Assembly (NCBI RefSeq): GCF_963662255.1
Contig: NW_026912192.1
Span: 682,001-746,000, forward strand
Reading direction: 5' to 3'
Length of the DNA: 64,000 nt
DNA from: Cinclus cinclus
Taxonomy: Eukaryota; Chordata; Aves; Passeriformes; Cinclidae
Shown here: piece by piece, positions 35,855 to 49,644 of the stretch
Layout of the letters: each line of letters begins with the position of its first letter
Numbering within the stretch: the first letter of the stretch is position 1
The notes under the pieces: model-generated
The model's input: the letters and a program-made list of their open reading frames with translations, nothing else
What the model was told of the DNA's origin: nothing
The model's database searches: none
Position numbers and translations under genes: made by a program

Positions 35855-37233
35855 CGAACGGCAGCCAGCGAAGCTTCAGAACAGCAGGCTGTTCTGCTCA
35901 GCGTACGAGCCTGAAGTGAGTGGCAAGGGCTAAGGGGACAGTTCCAAGGCATCTAGCTTTCCTGCTAGCAATGCCATTTCTACCCTGCTGTGGAAAACAT
36001 TGTCCTTTGCCCTTCTGCTCCGAGAGACAGAGAGCACCTCGGCAGACGCAGTGCAGAGGGAAAGGACACAGTATCCGAGGGAGCGTGGCGCCGCTTAGGC
36101 GGGCAAAGCAGAAAGGTGCCGCCCGGCACTGGCTTTGACTCCCTGAGCTTCCTTGCTAGGACAGCAGCTGCCGAAAGCTGGCAACTAGGCTGCCAGAGTG
36201 CAGAATGTCGGCGGTCTGGCACGCCTGCTTGCCGAAAGCCAGGATCAGCGAGACAGCGTGCTAGGCTCTGTTTCACAGCACCTTGGAGAACACGCCCTTG
36301 AAGAATGCCGTCTCTGTTCCGCAAAAGCTCTGCCACAGTGAAGGTGGAAGAAGCAGCCTGTGGCCACGGGCAGAGCTGGTCAACAGCTGCGCCTAACTTT
36401 CCCAAGCTGCGAGAGCATTCTCAGCCGAGTTCTGCTTTGACAGAGCTATTGCTGAACTTTTGCAGTCCCGGAGGCTGCTGAAACCAAGGCTGTGTTCTGC
36501 CTCTTCATTCTTGCCTTCCTGTTCTCCAGCGAGAAGTGAAGCTCTGGCACGTCATTCAGCTTTGCCGCCTCTCTGCACGGAAAGCACTAGACAGAACTAG
36601 TGTGCTTCGTGCATGCTCTCTCCTCGCTTTTATGGTCACTGCTCTGCTTTTTGCTTGGCAGCGTTCAAAGGGTCCACGGCATACCTCTTGCACAGCGAGA
36701 GGTGGCCGGCGAGGAATACTTGCTGGCTTAAGTCGTTCCATGCTCAAGGCATTCATCAGAGCAGCACAATGCGGGAAAAGAGGGGGGAACATTGCAGGAC
36801 AAATTTCTATGCTGGAACATGATTGTCTGCGAGACAGCTCTCCGCAGCGCTAGTATTTGGCCAGGCTGAAATCAGCGCCACGGGAAGCCAATCTGACAAG
36901 CGGAGTGCAACGAGCGCGGCGATACGGGGCCACTTGGCAGGTGGCCGAAGAAAGACGGCTGCCCCGCGAATGTGGTGCCAGAAGGCAAGTTTCAGCAGGG
37001 CGTTCCGGGCGAGCTTAATGTGTAGCCGCAGTTGTTCTAGGCGAGATTGTAGCCGAGAAGCTTTCCGTCTCCATTCACGAGACAAGAAAAGCAGAACGCA
37101 ATGGTCTAGAGGGTTGAGAAGAAAAGTGCTCGTAGCGAGCTCGTTGCGGCAGAACCGAAAGCCAGGAGCAGCGTGCTCGCTGCGAGAAGTAGACGGCGCT
37201 TCGCCTCCTTGGGAAGGAAATCGCGTCTGGGCA
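35855..37233 (+). repeat. Satellite unit 27
   Basis: Carries 547C, 612T, 910G/918C and 1301C, plus private G-to-A at p173 (window 36027). It is the first member of the dimeric block. Confidence 0.97.
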
Positions 37234-38612
37234 CGAACGGCAGCCAGCGAAGCTTCAGAACAGCAGGCTGTTCTGCTCAGCGTACGAGCCTGAAGTGAGT
37301 GGCAAGGGCTAAGGGGACAGTTCCAAGGCATCTAGCTTTCCTGCTAGCAATGCCATTTCTACCCTGCTGTGGAAAACATTGTCCTTTGCCCTTCTGCTCC
37401 GAGAGGCAGAGAGCACCTCGGCAGACGCAGTGCAGAGGGAAAGGACACAGTATCCGAGGGAGCGTGGCGCCGCTTAGGCGGGCAAAGCAGAAAGGTGCCG
37501 CCCGGCACTGGCTTTGACTCCCTGAGCTTCCTTGCTAGGACAGCAGCTGCCGAAAGCTGGCAACTAGGCTGCCAGAGTGCAGAATGTCGGCGGTCTGGCA
37601 CGCCTGCTTGCCGAAAGCCAGGATCAGCGAGACAGCGTGCTAGGCTCTGTTTCACAGCACCTTGGAGAACACGCCCTTGAAGAATGCCGTCTCTGTTCCG
37701 CAAAAGCTCTGCCACAGTGAAGGTGGAAGAAGCAGCCTGTGGCCACGGGCAGAGCTGGTCAACAGCTGCGCCTAACTTTGCCAAGCTGCGAGAGCATTCT
37801 CAGCCGAGTTCTGCTTTGACAGAGCTATTGCTGAACTTTTGCAGCCCCGGAGGCTGCTGAAACCAAGGCTGTGTTCTGCCTCTTCATTCTTGCCTTCCTG
37901 TTCTCCAGCGAGAAGTGAAGCTCTGGCACGTCATTCAGCTTTGCCGCCTCTCTGCACGGAAAGCACTAGACAGAACTAGTGTGCTTCGTGCATGCTCTCT
38001 CCTCGCTTTTATGGTCACTGCTCTGCTTTTTGCTTGGCAGCGTTCAAAGGGTCCACGGCATACCTCTTGCACAGCGAGAGGTGGCCGGCGAGGAATACTT
38101 GCTGGCTTAAGTCGTTCCATGCTCAAGGCATTCATCAGAGCAACACAATGGGGGAAAAGAGGGGGGAACATTGCAGGACAAATTTCTATGCTGGAACATG
38201 ATTGTCTGCGAGACAGCTCTCCGCAGCGCTAGTATTTGGCCAGGCTGAAATCAGCGCCACGGGAAGCCAATCTGACAAGCGGAGTGCAACGAGCGCGGCG
38301 ATATGGGGCCACTTGGCAGGTGGCCGAAGAAAGACGGCTGCCCCGCGAATGTGGTGCCAGAAGGCAAGTTTCAGCAGGGCGTTCCGGGCGAGCTTAATGT
38401 GTAGCCGCAGTTGTTCTAGGCGAGATTGTAGCCGAGAAGCTTTCCGTCTCCATTCACGAGACAAGAAAAGCAGAACGCAATGGTCTAGAGGGTTGAGAAG
38501 AAAAGTGCTCGTAGCGAGCTCGTTGCGGCAGAAGCGAAAGCCAGGAGCAGCGTGCTCGCTGCGAGAAGTAGACGGCGCTTCGCCTCCTTGGGAAGGAAAT
38601 CGCGTCTGGGCA
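37234..38612 (+). repeat. Satellite unit 28
   Basis: Differs at 1071T only; second member of the dimer. Confidence 0.97.
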
Positions 38613-39991
38613 CGAACGGCAGCCAGCGAAGCTTCAGAACAGCAGGCTGTTCTGCTCAGCGTACGAGCCTGAAGTGAGTGGCAAGGGCTAAGGGGACAGT
38701 TCCAAGGCATCTAGCTTTCCTGCTAGCAATGCCATTTCTACCCTGCTGTGGAAAACATTGTCCTTTGCCCTTCTGCTCCGAGAGGCAGAGAGCACCTCGG
38801 CAGACGCAGTGCAGAGGGAAAGGACACAGTATCCGAGGGAGCGTGGCGCCGCTTAGGCGGGCAAAGCAGAAAGGTGCCGCCCGGCACTGGCTTTGACTCC
38901 CTGAGCTTCCTTGCTAGGACAGCAGCTGCCGAAAGCTGGCAACTAGGCTGCCAGAGTGCAGAATGTCGGCGGTCTGGCACGCCTGCTTGCCGAAAGCCAG
39001 GATCAGCGAGACAGCGTGCTAGGCTCTGTTTCACAGCCCCTTGGAGAACACGCCCTTGAAGAATGCCGTCTCTGTTCCGCAAAAGCTCTGCCACAGTGAA
39101 GGTGGAAGAAGCAGCCTGTGGCCACGGGCAGAGCTGGTCAACAGCTGCGCCTAACTTTCCCAAGCTGCGAGAGCATTCTCAGCCGAGTTCTGCTTTGACA
39201 GAGCTATTGCTGAACTTTTGCAGTCCCGGAGGCTGCTGAAACCAAGGCTGTGTTCTGCCTCTTCATTCTTGCCTTCCTGTTCTCCAGCGAGAAGTGAAGC
39301 TCTGGCACGTCATTCAGCTTTGCCGCCTCTCTGCACGGAAAGCACTAGACAGAACTAGTGTGCTTCGTGCATGCTCTCTCCTCGCTTTTATGGTCACTGC
39401 TCTGCTTTTTGCTTGGCAGCGTTCAAAGGGTCCACGGCATACCTCTTGCACAGCGAGAGGTGGCCGGCGAGGAATACTTGCTGGCTTAAGTCGTTCCATG
39501 CTCAAGGCATTCATCAGAGCAGCACAATGCGGGAAAAGAGGGGGGAACATTGCAGGACAAATTTCTATGCTGGAACATGATTGTCTGCGAGACAGCTCTC
39601 CGCAGCGCTAGTATTTGGCCAGGCTGAAATCAGCGCCACGGGAAGCCAATCTGACAAGCGGAGTGCAACGAGCGCGGCGATACGGGGCCACTTGGCAGGT
39701 GGCCGAAGAAAGACGGCTGCCCCGCGAATGTGGTGCCAGAAGGCAAGTTTCAGCAGGGCGTTCCGGGCGAGCTTAATGTGTAGCCGCAGTTGTTCTAGGC
39801 GAGATTGTAGCCGAGAAGCTTTCCGTCTCCATTCACGAGACAAGAAAAGCAGAACGCAATGGTCTAGAGGGTTGAGAAGAAAAGTGCTCGTAGCGAGCTC
39901 GTTGCGGCAGAACCGAAAGCCAGGAGCAGCGTGCTCGCTGCGAGAAGTAGACGGCGCTTCGCCTCCTTGGGAAGGAAATCGCGTCTGGGCA
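38613..39991 (+). repeat. Satellite unit 29
   Basis: Carries 426C, 547C, 612T, 910G/918C and 1301C. Confidence 0.97.
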
Positions 39992-41370
39992 CGAACGGCA
40001 GCCAGCGAAGCTTCAGAACAGCAGGCTGTTCTGCTCAGCGTACGAGCCTGAAGTGAGTGGCAAGGGCTAAGGGGACAGTTCCAAGGCATCTAGCTTTCCT
40101 GCTAGCAATGCCATTTCTACCCTGCTGTGGAAAACATTGTCCTTTGCCCTTCTGCTCCGAGAGGCAGAGAGCACCTCGGCAGACGCAGTGCAGAGGGAAA
40201 GGACACAGTATCCGAGGGAGCGTGGCGCCGCTTAGGCGGGCAAAGCAGAAAGGTGCCGCCCGGCACTGGCTTTGACTCCCTGAGCTTCCTTGCTAGGACA
40301 GCAGCTGCCGAAAGCTGGCAACTAGGCTGCCAGAGTGCAGAATGTCGGCGGTCTGGCACGCCTGCTTGCCGAAAGCCAGGATCAGCGAGACAGCGTGCTA
40401 GGCTCTGTTTCACAGCACCTTGGAGAACACGCCCTTGAAGAATGCCGTCTCTGTTCCGCAAAAGCTCTGCCACAGTGAAGGTGGAAGAAGCAGCCTGTGG
40501 CCACGGGCAGAGCTGGTCAACAGCTGCGCCTAACTTTGCCAAGCTGCGAGAGCATTCTCAGCCGAGTTCTGCTTTGACAGAGCTATTGCTGAACTTTTGC
40601 AGCCCCGGAGGCTGCTGAAACCAAGGCTGTGTTCTGCCTCTTCATTCTTGCCTTCCTGTTCTCCAGCGAGAAGTGAAGCTCTGGCACGTCATTCAGCTTT
40701 GCCGCCTCTCTGCACGGAAAGCACTAGACAGAACTAGTGTGCTTCGTGCATGCTCTCTCCTCGCTTTTATGGTCACTGCTCTGCTTTTTGCTTGGCAGCG
40801 TTCAAAGGGTCCACGGCATACCTCTTGCACAGCGAGAGGTGGCCGGCGAGGAATACTTGCTGGCTTAAGTCGTTCCATGCTCAAGGCATTCATCAGAGCA
40901 ACACAATGGGGGAAAAGAGGGGGGAACATTGCAGGACAAATTTCTATGCTGGAACATGATTGTCTGCGAGACAGCTCTCCGCAGCGCTAGTATTTGGCCA
41001 GGCTGAAATCAGCGCCACGGGAAGCCAATCTGACAAGCGGAGTGCAACGAGCGCGGCGATATGGGGCCACTTGGCAGGTGGCCGAAGAAAGACGGCTGCC
41101 CCGCGAATGTGGTGCCAGAAGGCAAGTTTCAGCAGGGCGTTCCGGGCGAGCTTAATGTGTAGCCGCAGTTGTTCTAGGCGAGATTGTAGCCGAGAAGCTT
41201 TCCGTCTCCATTCACGAGACAAGAAAAGCAGAACGCAATGGTCTAGAGGGTTGAGAAGAAAAGTGCTCGTAGCGAGCTCGTTGCGGCAGAAGCGAAAGCC
41301 AGGAGCGGCGTGGTCGCTGCGAGAAGTAGACGGCGCTTCGCCTCCTTGGGAAGGAAATCGCGTCTGGGCA
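39992..41370 (+). repeat. Satellite unit 30
   Basis: Carries 1071T, 1316G and 1322G. Confidence 0.97.
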
Positions 41371-42749
41371 CGAACGGCAGCCAGCGAAGCTTCAGAACAG
41401 CAGGCTGTTCTGCTCAGCGTACGAGCCTGAAGTGAGTGGCAAGGGCTAAGGGGACAGTTCCAAGGCATCTAGCTTTCCTGCTAGCAATGCCATTTCTACC
41501 CTGCTGTGGAAAACATTGTCCTTTGCCCTTCTGCTCCGAGAGGCAGAGAGCACCTCGGCAGACGCAGTGCAGAGGGAAAGGACACAGTATCCGAGGGAGC
41601 GTGGCGCCGCTTAGGCGGGCAAAGCAGAAAGGTGCCGCCCGGCACTGGCTTTGACTCCCTGAGCTTCCTTGCTAGGACAGCAGCTGCCGAAAGCTGGCAA
41701 CTAGGCTGCCAGAGTGCAGAATGTCGGCGGTCTGGCACGCCTGCTTGCCGAAAGCCAGGATCAGCGAGACAGCGTGCTAGGCTCTGTTTCACAGCACCTT
41801 GGAGAACACGCCCTTGAAGAATGCCGTCTCTGTTCCGCAAAAGCTCTGCCACAGTGAAGGTGGAAGAAGCAGCCTGTGGCCACGGGCAGAGCTGGTCAAC
41901 AGCTGCGCCTAACTTTCCCAAGCTGCGAGAGCATTCTCAGCCGAGTTCTGCTTTGACAGAGCTATTGCTGAACTTTTGCAGCCCCGGAGGCTGCTGAAAC
42001 CAAGGCTGTGTTCTGCCTCTTCATTCTTGCCTTCCTGTTCTCCAGCGAGAAGTGAAGCTCTGGCACGTCATTCAGCTTTGCCGCCTCTCTGCACGGAAAG
42101 CACTAGACAGAACTAGTGTGCTTCGTGCATGCTCTCTCCTCGCTTTTATGGTCACTGCTCTGCTTTTTGCTTGGCAGCGTTCAAAGGGTCCACGGCATAC
42201 CTCTTGCACAGCGAGAGGTGGCCGGCGAGGAATACTTGCTGGCTTAAGTCGTTCCATGCTCAAGGCATTCATCAGAGCAGCACAATGCGGGAAAAGAGGG
42301 GGGAACATTGCAGGACAAATTTCTATGCTGGAACATGATTGTCTGCGAGACAGCTCTCCGCAGCGCTAGTATTTGGCCAGGCTGAAATCAGCGCCACGGG
42401 AAGCCAATCTGACAAGCGGAGTGCAACGAGCGCGGCGATACGGGGCCACTTGGCAGGTGGCCGAAGAAAGACGGCTGCCCCGCGAATGTGGTGCCAGAAG
42501 GCAAGTTTCAGCAGGGCGTTCCGGGCGAGCTTAATGTGTAGCCGCAGTTGTTCTAGGCGAGATTGTAGCCGAGAAGCTTTCCGTCTCCATTCACGAGACA
42601 AGAAAAGCAGAACGCAATGGTCTAGAGGGTTGAGAAGAAAAGTGCTCGTAGCGAGCTCGTTGCGGCAGAACCGAAAGCCAGGAGCAGCGTGCTCGCTGCG
42701 AGAAGTAGACGGCGCTTCGCCTCCTTGGGAAGGAAATCGCGTCTGGGCA
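41371..42749 (+). repeat. Satellite unit 31
   Basis: Carries 547C, 910G/918C and 1301C. Confidence 0.97.
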
Positions 42750-44128
42750 CGAACGGCAGCCAGCGAAGCTTCAGAACAGCAGGCTGTTCTGCTCAGCGTA
42801 CGAGCCTGAAGTGAGTGGCAAGGGCTAAGGGGACAGTTCCAAGGCATCTAGCTTTCCTGCTAGCAATGCCATTTCTACCCTGCTGTGGAAAACATTGTCC
42901 TTTGCCCTTCTGCTCCGAGAGGCAGAGAGCACCTCGGCAGACGCAGTGCAGAGGGAAAGGACACAGTATCCGAGGGAGCGTGGCGCCGCTTAGGCGGGCA
43001 AAGCAGAAAGGTGCCGCCCGGCACTGGCTTTGACTCCCTGAGCTTCCTTGCTAGGACAGCAGCTGCCGAAAGCTGGCAACTAGGCTGCCAGAGTGCAGAA
43101 TGTCGGCGGTCTGGCACGCCTGCTTGCCGAAAGCCAGGATCAGCGAGACAGCGTGCTAGGCTCTGTTTCACAGCACCTTGGAGAACACGCCCTTGAAGAA
43201 TGCCGTCTCTGTTCCGCAAAAGCTCTGCCACAGTGAAGGTGGAAGAAGCAGCCTGTGGCCACGGGCAGAGCTGGTCAACAGCTGCGCCTAACTTTGCCAA
43301 GCTGCGAGAGCATTCTCAGCCGAGTTCTGCTTTGACAGAGCTATTGCTGAACTTTTGCAGCCCCGGAGGCTGCTGAAACCAAGGCTGTGTTCTGCCTCTT
43401 CATTCTTGCCTTCCTGTTCTCCAGCGAGAAGTGAAGCTCTGGCACGTCATTCAGCTTTGCCGCCTCTCTGCACGGAAAGCACTAGACAGAACTAGTGTGC
43501 TTCGTGCATGCTCTCTCCTCGCTTTTATGGTCACTGCTCTGCTTTTTGCTTGGCAGCGTTCAAAGGGTCCACGGCATACCTCTTGCACAGCGAGAGGTGG
43601 CCGGCGAGGAATACTTGCTGGCTTAAGTCGTTCCATGCTCAAGGCATTCATCAGAGCAACACAATGGGGGAAAAGAGGGGGGAACATTGCAGGACAAATT
43701 TCTATGCTGGAACATGATTGTCTGCGAGACAGCTCTCCGCAGCGCTAGTATTTGGCCAGGCTGAAATCAGCGCCACGGGAAGCCAATCTGACAAGCGGAG
43801 TGCAACGAGCGCGGCGATATGGGGCCACTTGGCAGGTGGCCGAAGAAAGACGGCTGCCCCGCGAATGTGGTGCCAGAAGGCAAGTTTCAGCAGGGCGTTC
43901 CGGGCGAGCTTAATGTGTAGCCGCAGTTGTTCTAGGCGAGATTGTAGCCGAGAAGCTTTCCGTCTCCATTCACGAGACAAGAAAAGCAGAACGCAATGGT
44001 CTAGAGGGTTGAGAAGAAAAGTGCTCGTAGCGAGCTCGTTGCGGCAGAAGCGAAAGCCAGGAGCAGCGTGCTCGCTGCGAGAAGTAGACGGCGCTTCGCC
44101 TCCTTGGGAAGGAAATCGCGTCTGGGCA
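42750..44128 (+). repeat. Satellite unit 32
   Basis: Differs at 1071T only, as unit 28. Confidence 0.97.
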
Positions 44129-45507
44129 CGAACGGCAGCCAGCGAAGCTTCAGAACAGCAGGCTGTTCTGCTCAGCGTACGAGCCTGAAGTGAGTGGCAA
44201 GGGCTAAGGGGACAGTTCCAAGGCATCTAGCTTTCCTGCTAGCAATGCCATTTCTACCCTGCTGTGGAAAACATTGTCCTTTGCCCTTCTGCTCCGAGAG
44301 GCAGAGAGCACCTCGGCAGACGCAGTGCAGAGGGAAAGGACACAGTATCCGAGGGAGCGTGGCGCCGCTTAGGCGGGCAAAGCAGAAAGGTGCCGCCCGG
44401 CACTGGCTTTGACTCCCTGAGCTTCCTTGCTAGGACAGCAGCTGCCGAAAGCTGGCAACTAGGCTGCCAGAGTGCAGAATGTCGGCGGTCTGGCACGCCT
44501 GCTTGCCGAAAGCCAGGATCAGCGAGACAGCGTGCTAGGCTCTGTTTCACAGCCCCTTGGAGAACACGCCCTTGAAGAATGCCGTCTCTGTTCCGCAAAA
44601 GCTCTGCCACAGTGAAGGTGGAAGAAGCAGCCTGTGGCCACGGGCAGAGCTGGTCAACAGCTGCGCCTAACTTTCCCAAGCTGCGAGAGCATTCTCAGCC
44701 GAGTTCTGCTTTGACAGAGCTATTGCTGAACTTTTGCAGTCCCGGAGGCTGCTGAAACCAAGGCTGTGTTCTGCCTCTTCATTCTTGCCTTCCTGTTCTC
44801 CAGCGAGAAGTGAAGCTCTGGCACGGCATTCAGCTTTGCCGCCTCTCTGCACGGAAAGCACTAGACAGAACTAGTGTGCTTCGTGCATGCTCTCTCCTCG
44901 CTTTTATGGTCACTGCTCTGCTTTTTGCTTGGCAGCGTTCAAAGGGTCCACGGCATACCTCTTGCACAGCGAGAGGTGGCCGGCGAGGAATACTTGCTGG
45001 CTTAAGTCGTTCCATGCTCAAGGCATTCATCAGAGCAGCACAATGCGGGAAAAGAGGGGGGAACATTGCAGGACAAATTTCTATGCTGGAACATGATTGT
45101 CTGCGAGACAGCTCTCCGCAGCGCTAGTATTTGGCCAGGCTGAAATCAGCGCCACGGGAAGCCAATCTGACAAGCGGAGTGCAACGAGCGCGGCGATACG
45201 GGGCCACTTGGCAGGTGGCCGAAGAAAGACGGCTGCCCCGCGAATGTGGTGCCAGAAGGCAAGTTTCAGCAGGGCGTTCCGGGCGAGCTTAATGTGTAGC
45301 CGCAGTTGTTCTAGGCGAGATTGTAGCCGAGAAGCTTTCCGTCTCCATTCACGAGACAAGAAAAGCAGAACGCAATGGTCTAGAGGGTTGAGAAGAAAAG
45401 TGCTCGTAGCGAGCTCGTTGCGGCAGAAGCGAAAGCCAGGAGCGGCGTGCTCGCTGCGAGAAGTAGACGGCGCTTCGCCTCCTTGGGAAGGAAATCGCGT
45501 CTGGGCA
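44129..45507 (+). repeat. Satellite unit 33
   Basis: Carries 426C, 547C, 612T, 698G, 910G/918C and 1316G; close to units 13 and 17. Confidence 0.97.
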
Positions 45508-46886
45508 CGAACGGCAGCCAGCGAAGCTTCAGAACAGCAGGCTGTTCTGCTCAGCGTACGAGCCTGAAGTGAGTGGCAAGGGCTAAGGGGACAGTTCCAA
45601 GGCATCTAGCTTTCCTGCTAGCAATGCCATTTCTACCCTGCTGTGGAAAACATTGTCCTTTGCCCTTCTGCTCCGAGAGGCAGAGAGCACCTCGGCAGAC
45701 GCAGTGCAGAGGGAAAGGACACAGTATCCGAGGGAGCGTGGCGCCGCTTAGGCGGGCAAAGCAGAAAGGTGCCGCCCGGCACTGGCTTTGACTCCCTGAG
45801 CTTCCTTGCTAGGACAGCAGCTGCCGAAAGCTGGCAACTAGGCTGCCAGAGTGCAGAATGTCGGCGGTCTGGCACGCCTGCTTGCCGAAAGCCAGGATCA
45901 GCGAGACAGCGTGCTAGGCTCTGTTTCACAGCACCTTGGAGAACACGCCCTTGAAGAATGCCGTCTCTGTTCCGCAAAAGCTCTGCCACAGTGAAGGTGG
46001 AAGAAGCAGCCTGTGGCCACGGGCAGAGCTGGTCAACAGCTGCGCCTAACTTTGCCAAGCTGCGAGAGCATTCTCAGCCGAGTTCTGCTTTGACAGAGCT
46101 ATTGCTGAACTTTTGCAGCCCCGGAGGCTGCTGAAACCAAGGCTGTGTTCTGCCTCTTCATTCTTGCCTTCCTGTTCTCCAGCGAGAAGTGAAGCTCTGG
46201 CACGTCATTCAGCTTTGCCGCCTCTCTGCACGGAAAGCACTAGACAGAACTAGTGTGCTTCGTGCATGCTCTCTCCTCGCTTTTATGGTCACTGCTCTGC
46301 TTTTTGCTTGGCAGCGTTCAAAGGGTCCACGGCATACCTCTTGCACAGCGAGAGGTGGCCGGCGAGGAATACTTGCTGGCTTAAGTCGTTCCATGCTCAA
46401 GGCATTCATCAGAGCAACACAATGGGGGAAAAGAGGGGGGAACATTGCAGGACAAATTTCTATGCTGGAACATGATTGTCTGCGAGACAGCTCTCCGCAG
46501 CGCTAGTATTTGGCCAGGCTGAAATCAGCGCCACGGGAAGCCAATCTGACAAGCGGAGTGCAACGAGCGCGGCGATACGGGGCCACTTGGCAGGTGGCCG
46601 AAGAAAGACGGCTGCCCCGCGAATGTGGTGCCAGAAGGCAAGTTTCAGCAGGGCGTTCCGGGCGAGCTTAATGTGTAGCCGCAGTTGTTCTAGGCGAGAT
46701 TGTAGCCGAGAAGCTTTCCGTCTCCATTCACGAGACAAGAAAAGCAGAACGCAATGGTCTAGAGGGTTGAGAAGAAAAGTGCTCGTAGCGAGCTCGTTGC
46801 GGCAGAAGCGAAAGCCAGGAGCAGCGTGCTCGCTGCGAGAAGTAGACGGCGCTTCGCCTCCTTGGGAAGGAAATCGCGTCTGGGCA
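45508..46886 (+). repeat. Satellite unit 34 (majority type)
   Basis: No difference from the majority at tracked sites. Confidence 0.97.
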
Positions 46887-48265
46887 CGAACGGCAGCCAG
46901 CGAAGCTTCAGAACAGCAGGCTGTTCTGCTCAGCGTACGAGCCTGAAGTGAGTGGCAAGGGCTAAGGGGACAGTTCCAAGGCATCTAGCTTTCCTGCTAG
47001 CAATGCCATTTCTACCCTGCTGTGGAAAACATTGTCCTTTGCCCTTCTGCTCCGAGAGGCAGAGAGCACCTCGGCAGACGCAGTGCAGAGGGAAAGGACA
47101 CAGTATCCGAGGGAGCGTGGCGCCGCTTAGGCGGGCAAAGCAGAAAGGTGCCGCCCGGCACTGGCTTTGACTCCCTGAGCTTCCTTGCTAGGACAGCAGC
47201 TGCCGAAAGCTGGCAACTAGGCTGCCAGAGTGCAGAATGTCGGCGGTCTGGCACGCCTGCTTGCCGAAAGCCAGGATCAGCGAGACAGCGTGCTAGGCTC
47301 TGTTTCACAGCACCTTGGAGAACACGCCCTTGAAGAATGCCGTCTCTGTTCCGCAAAAGCTCTGCCACAGTGAAGGTGGAAGAAGCAGCCTGTGGCCACG
47401 GGCAGAGCTGGTCAACAGCTGCGCCTAACTTTGCCAAGCTGCGAGAGCATTCTCAGCCGAGTTCTGCTTTGACAGAGCTATTGCTGAACTTTTGCAGCCC
47501 CGGAGGCTGCTGAAACCAAGGCTGTGTTCTGCCTCTTCATTCTTGCCTTCCTGTTCTCCAGCGAGAAGTGAAGCTCTGGCACGTCATTCAGCTTTGCCGC
47601 CTCTCTGCACGGAAAGCACTAGACAGAACTAGTGTGCTTCGTGCATGCTCTCTCCTCGCTTTTATGGTCACTGCTCTGCTTTTTGCTTGGCAGCGTTCAA
47701 AGGGTCCACGGCATACCTCTTGCACAGCGAGAGGTGGCCGGCGAGGAATACTTGCTGGCTTAAGTCGTTCCATGCTCAAGGCATTCATCAGAGCAACACA
47801 ATGGGGGAAAAGAGGGGGGAACATTGCAGGACAAATTTCTATGCTGGAACATGATTGTCTGCGAGACAGCTCTCCGCAGCGCTAGTATTTGGCCAGGCTG
47901 AAATCAGCGCCACGGGAAGCCAATCTGACAAGCGGAGTGCAACGAGCGCGGCGATATGGGGCCACTTGGCAGGTGGCCGAAGAAAGACGGCTGCCCCGCG
48001 AATGTGGTGCCAGAAGGCAAGTTTCAGCAGGGCGTTCCGGGCGAGCTTAATGTGTAGCCGCAGTTGTTCTAGGCGAGATTGTAGCCGAGAAGCTTTCCGT
48101 CTCCATTCACGAGACAAGAAAAGCAGAACGCAATGGTCTAGAGGGTTGAGAAGAAAAGTGCTCGTAGCGAGCTCGTTGCGGCAGAAGCGAAAGCCAGGAG
48201 CAGCGTGCTCGCTGCGAGAAGTAGACGGCGCTTCGCCTCCTTGGGAAGGAAATCGCGTCTGGGCA
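46887..48265 (+). repeat. Satellite unit 35
   Basis: Differs at 1071T only. Confidence 0.97.
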
Positions 48266-49644
48266 CGAACGGCAGCCAGCGAAGCTTCAGAACAGCAGGC
48301 TGTTCTGCTCAGCGTACGAGCCTGAAGTGAGTGGCAAGGGCTAAGGGGACAGTTCCAAGGCATCTAGCTTTCCTGCTAGCAATGCCATTTCTACCCTGCT
48401 GTGGAAAACATTGTCCTTTGCCCTTCTGCTCCGAGAGGCAGAGAGCACCTCGGCAGACGCAGTGCAGAGGGAAAGGACACAGTATCCGAGGGAGCGTGGC
48501 GCCGCTTAGGCGGGCAAAGCAGAAAGGTGCCGCCCGGCACTGGCTTTGACTCCCTGAGCTTCCTTGCTAGGACAGCAGCTGCCGAAAGCTGGCAACTAGG
48601 CTGCCAGAGTGCAGAATGTCGGCGGTCTGGCACGCCTGCTTGCCGAAAGCCAGGATCAGCGAGACAGCGTGCTAGGCTCTGTTTCACAGCCCCTTGGAGA
48701 ACACGCCCTTGAAGAATGCCGTCTCTGTTCCGCAAAAGCTCTGCCACAGTGAAGGTGGAAGAAGCAGCCTGTGGCCACGGGCAGAGCTGGTCAACAGCTG
48801 CGCCTAACTTTGCCAAGCTGCGAGAGCATTCTCAGCCGAGTTCTGCTTTGACAGAGCTATTGCTGAACTTTTGCAGTCCCGGAGGCTGCTGAAACCAAGG
48901 CTGTGTTCTGCCTCTTCATTCTTGCCTTCCTGTTCTCCAGCGAGAAGTGAAGCTCTGGCACGGCATTCAGCTTTGCCGCCTCTCTGCACGGAAAGCACTA
49001 GACAGAACTAGTGTGCTTCGTGCATGCTCTCTCCTCGCTTTTATGGTCACTGCTCTGCTTTTTGCTTGGCAGCGTTCAAAGGGTCCACGGCATACCTCTT
49101 GCACAGCGAGAGGTGGCCGGCGAGGAATACTTGCTGGCTTAAGTCGTTCCATGCTCAAGGCATTCATCAGAGCAGCACAATGCGGGAAAAGAGGGGGGAA
49201 CATTGCAGGACAAATTTCTATGCTGGAACATGATTGTCTGCGAGACAGCTCTCCGCAGCGCTAGTATTTGGCCAGGCTGAAATCAGCGCCACGGGAAGCC
49301 AATCTGACAAGCGGAGTGCAACGAGCGCGGCGATACGGGGCCACTTGGCAGGTGGCCGAAGAAAGACGGCTGCCCCGCGAATGTGGTGCCAGAAGGCAAG
49401 TTTCAGCAGGGCGTTCCGGGCGAGCTTAATGTGTAGCCGCAGTTGTTCTAGGCGAGATTGTAGCCGAGAAGCTTTCCGTCTCCATTCACGAGACAAGAAA
49501 AGCAGAACGCAATGGTCTAGAGGGTTGAGAAGAAAAGTGCTCGTAGCGAGCTCGTTGCGGCAGAACCGAAAGCCAGGAGCAGCGTGCTCGCTGCGAGAAG
49601 TAGACGGCGCTTCGCCTCCTTGGGAAGGAAATCGCGTCTGGGCA
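48266..49644 (+). repeat. Satellite unit 36
   Basis: Carries 426C, 612T, 698G, 910G/918C and 1301C. It has the 426C/612T set without 547C, which suggests a small conversion at p547. Confidence 0.97.

Larger units (their letters stand above)
35855..44128. repeat. Dimeric higher-order repeat, 2,758 bp x 3 (units 27-32)
   Basis: Odd units (27, 29, 31) all carry 547C, 910G/918C and 1301C. Even units (28, 30, 32) all carry 1071T and lack those. Unit 33 continues the odd type without 1301C. The small differences between dimers (426C, 612T, 1316G/1322G, private 173A) are later changes. Confidence 0.88.
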
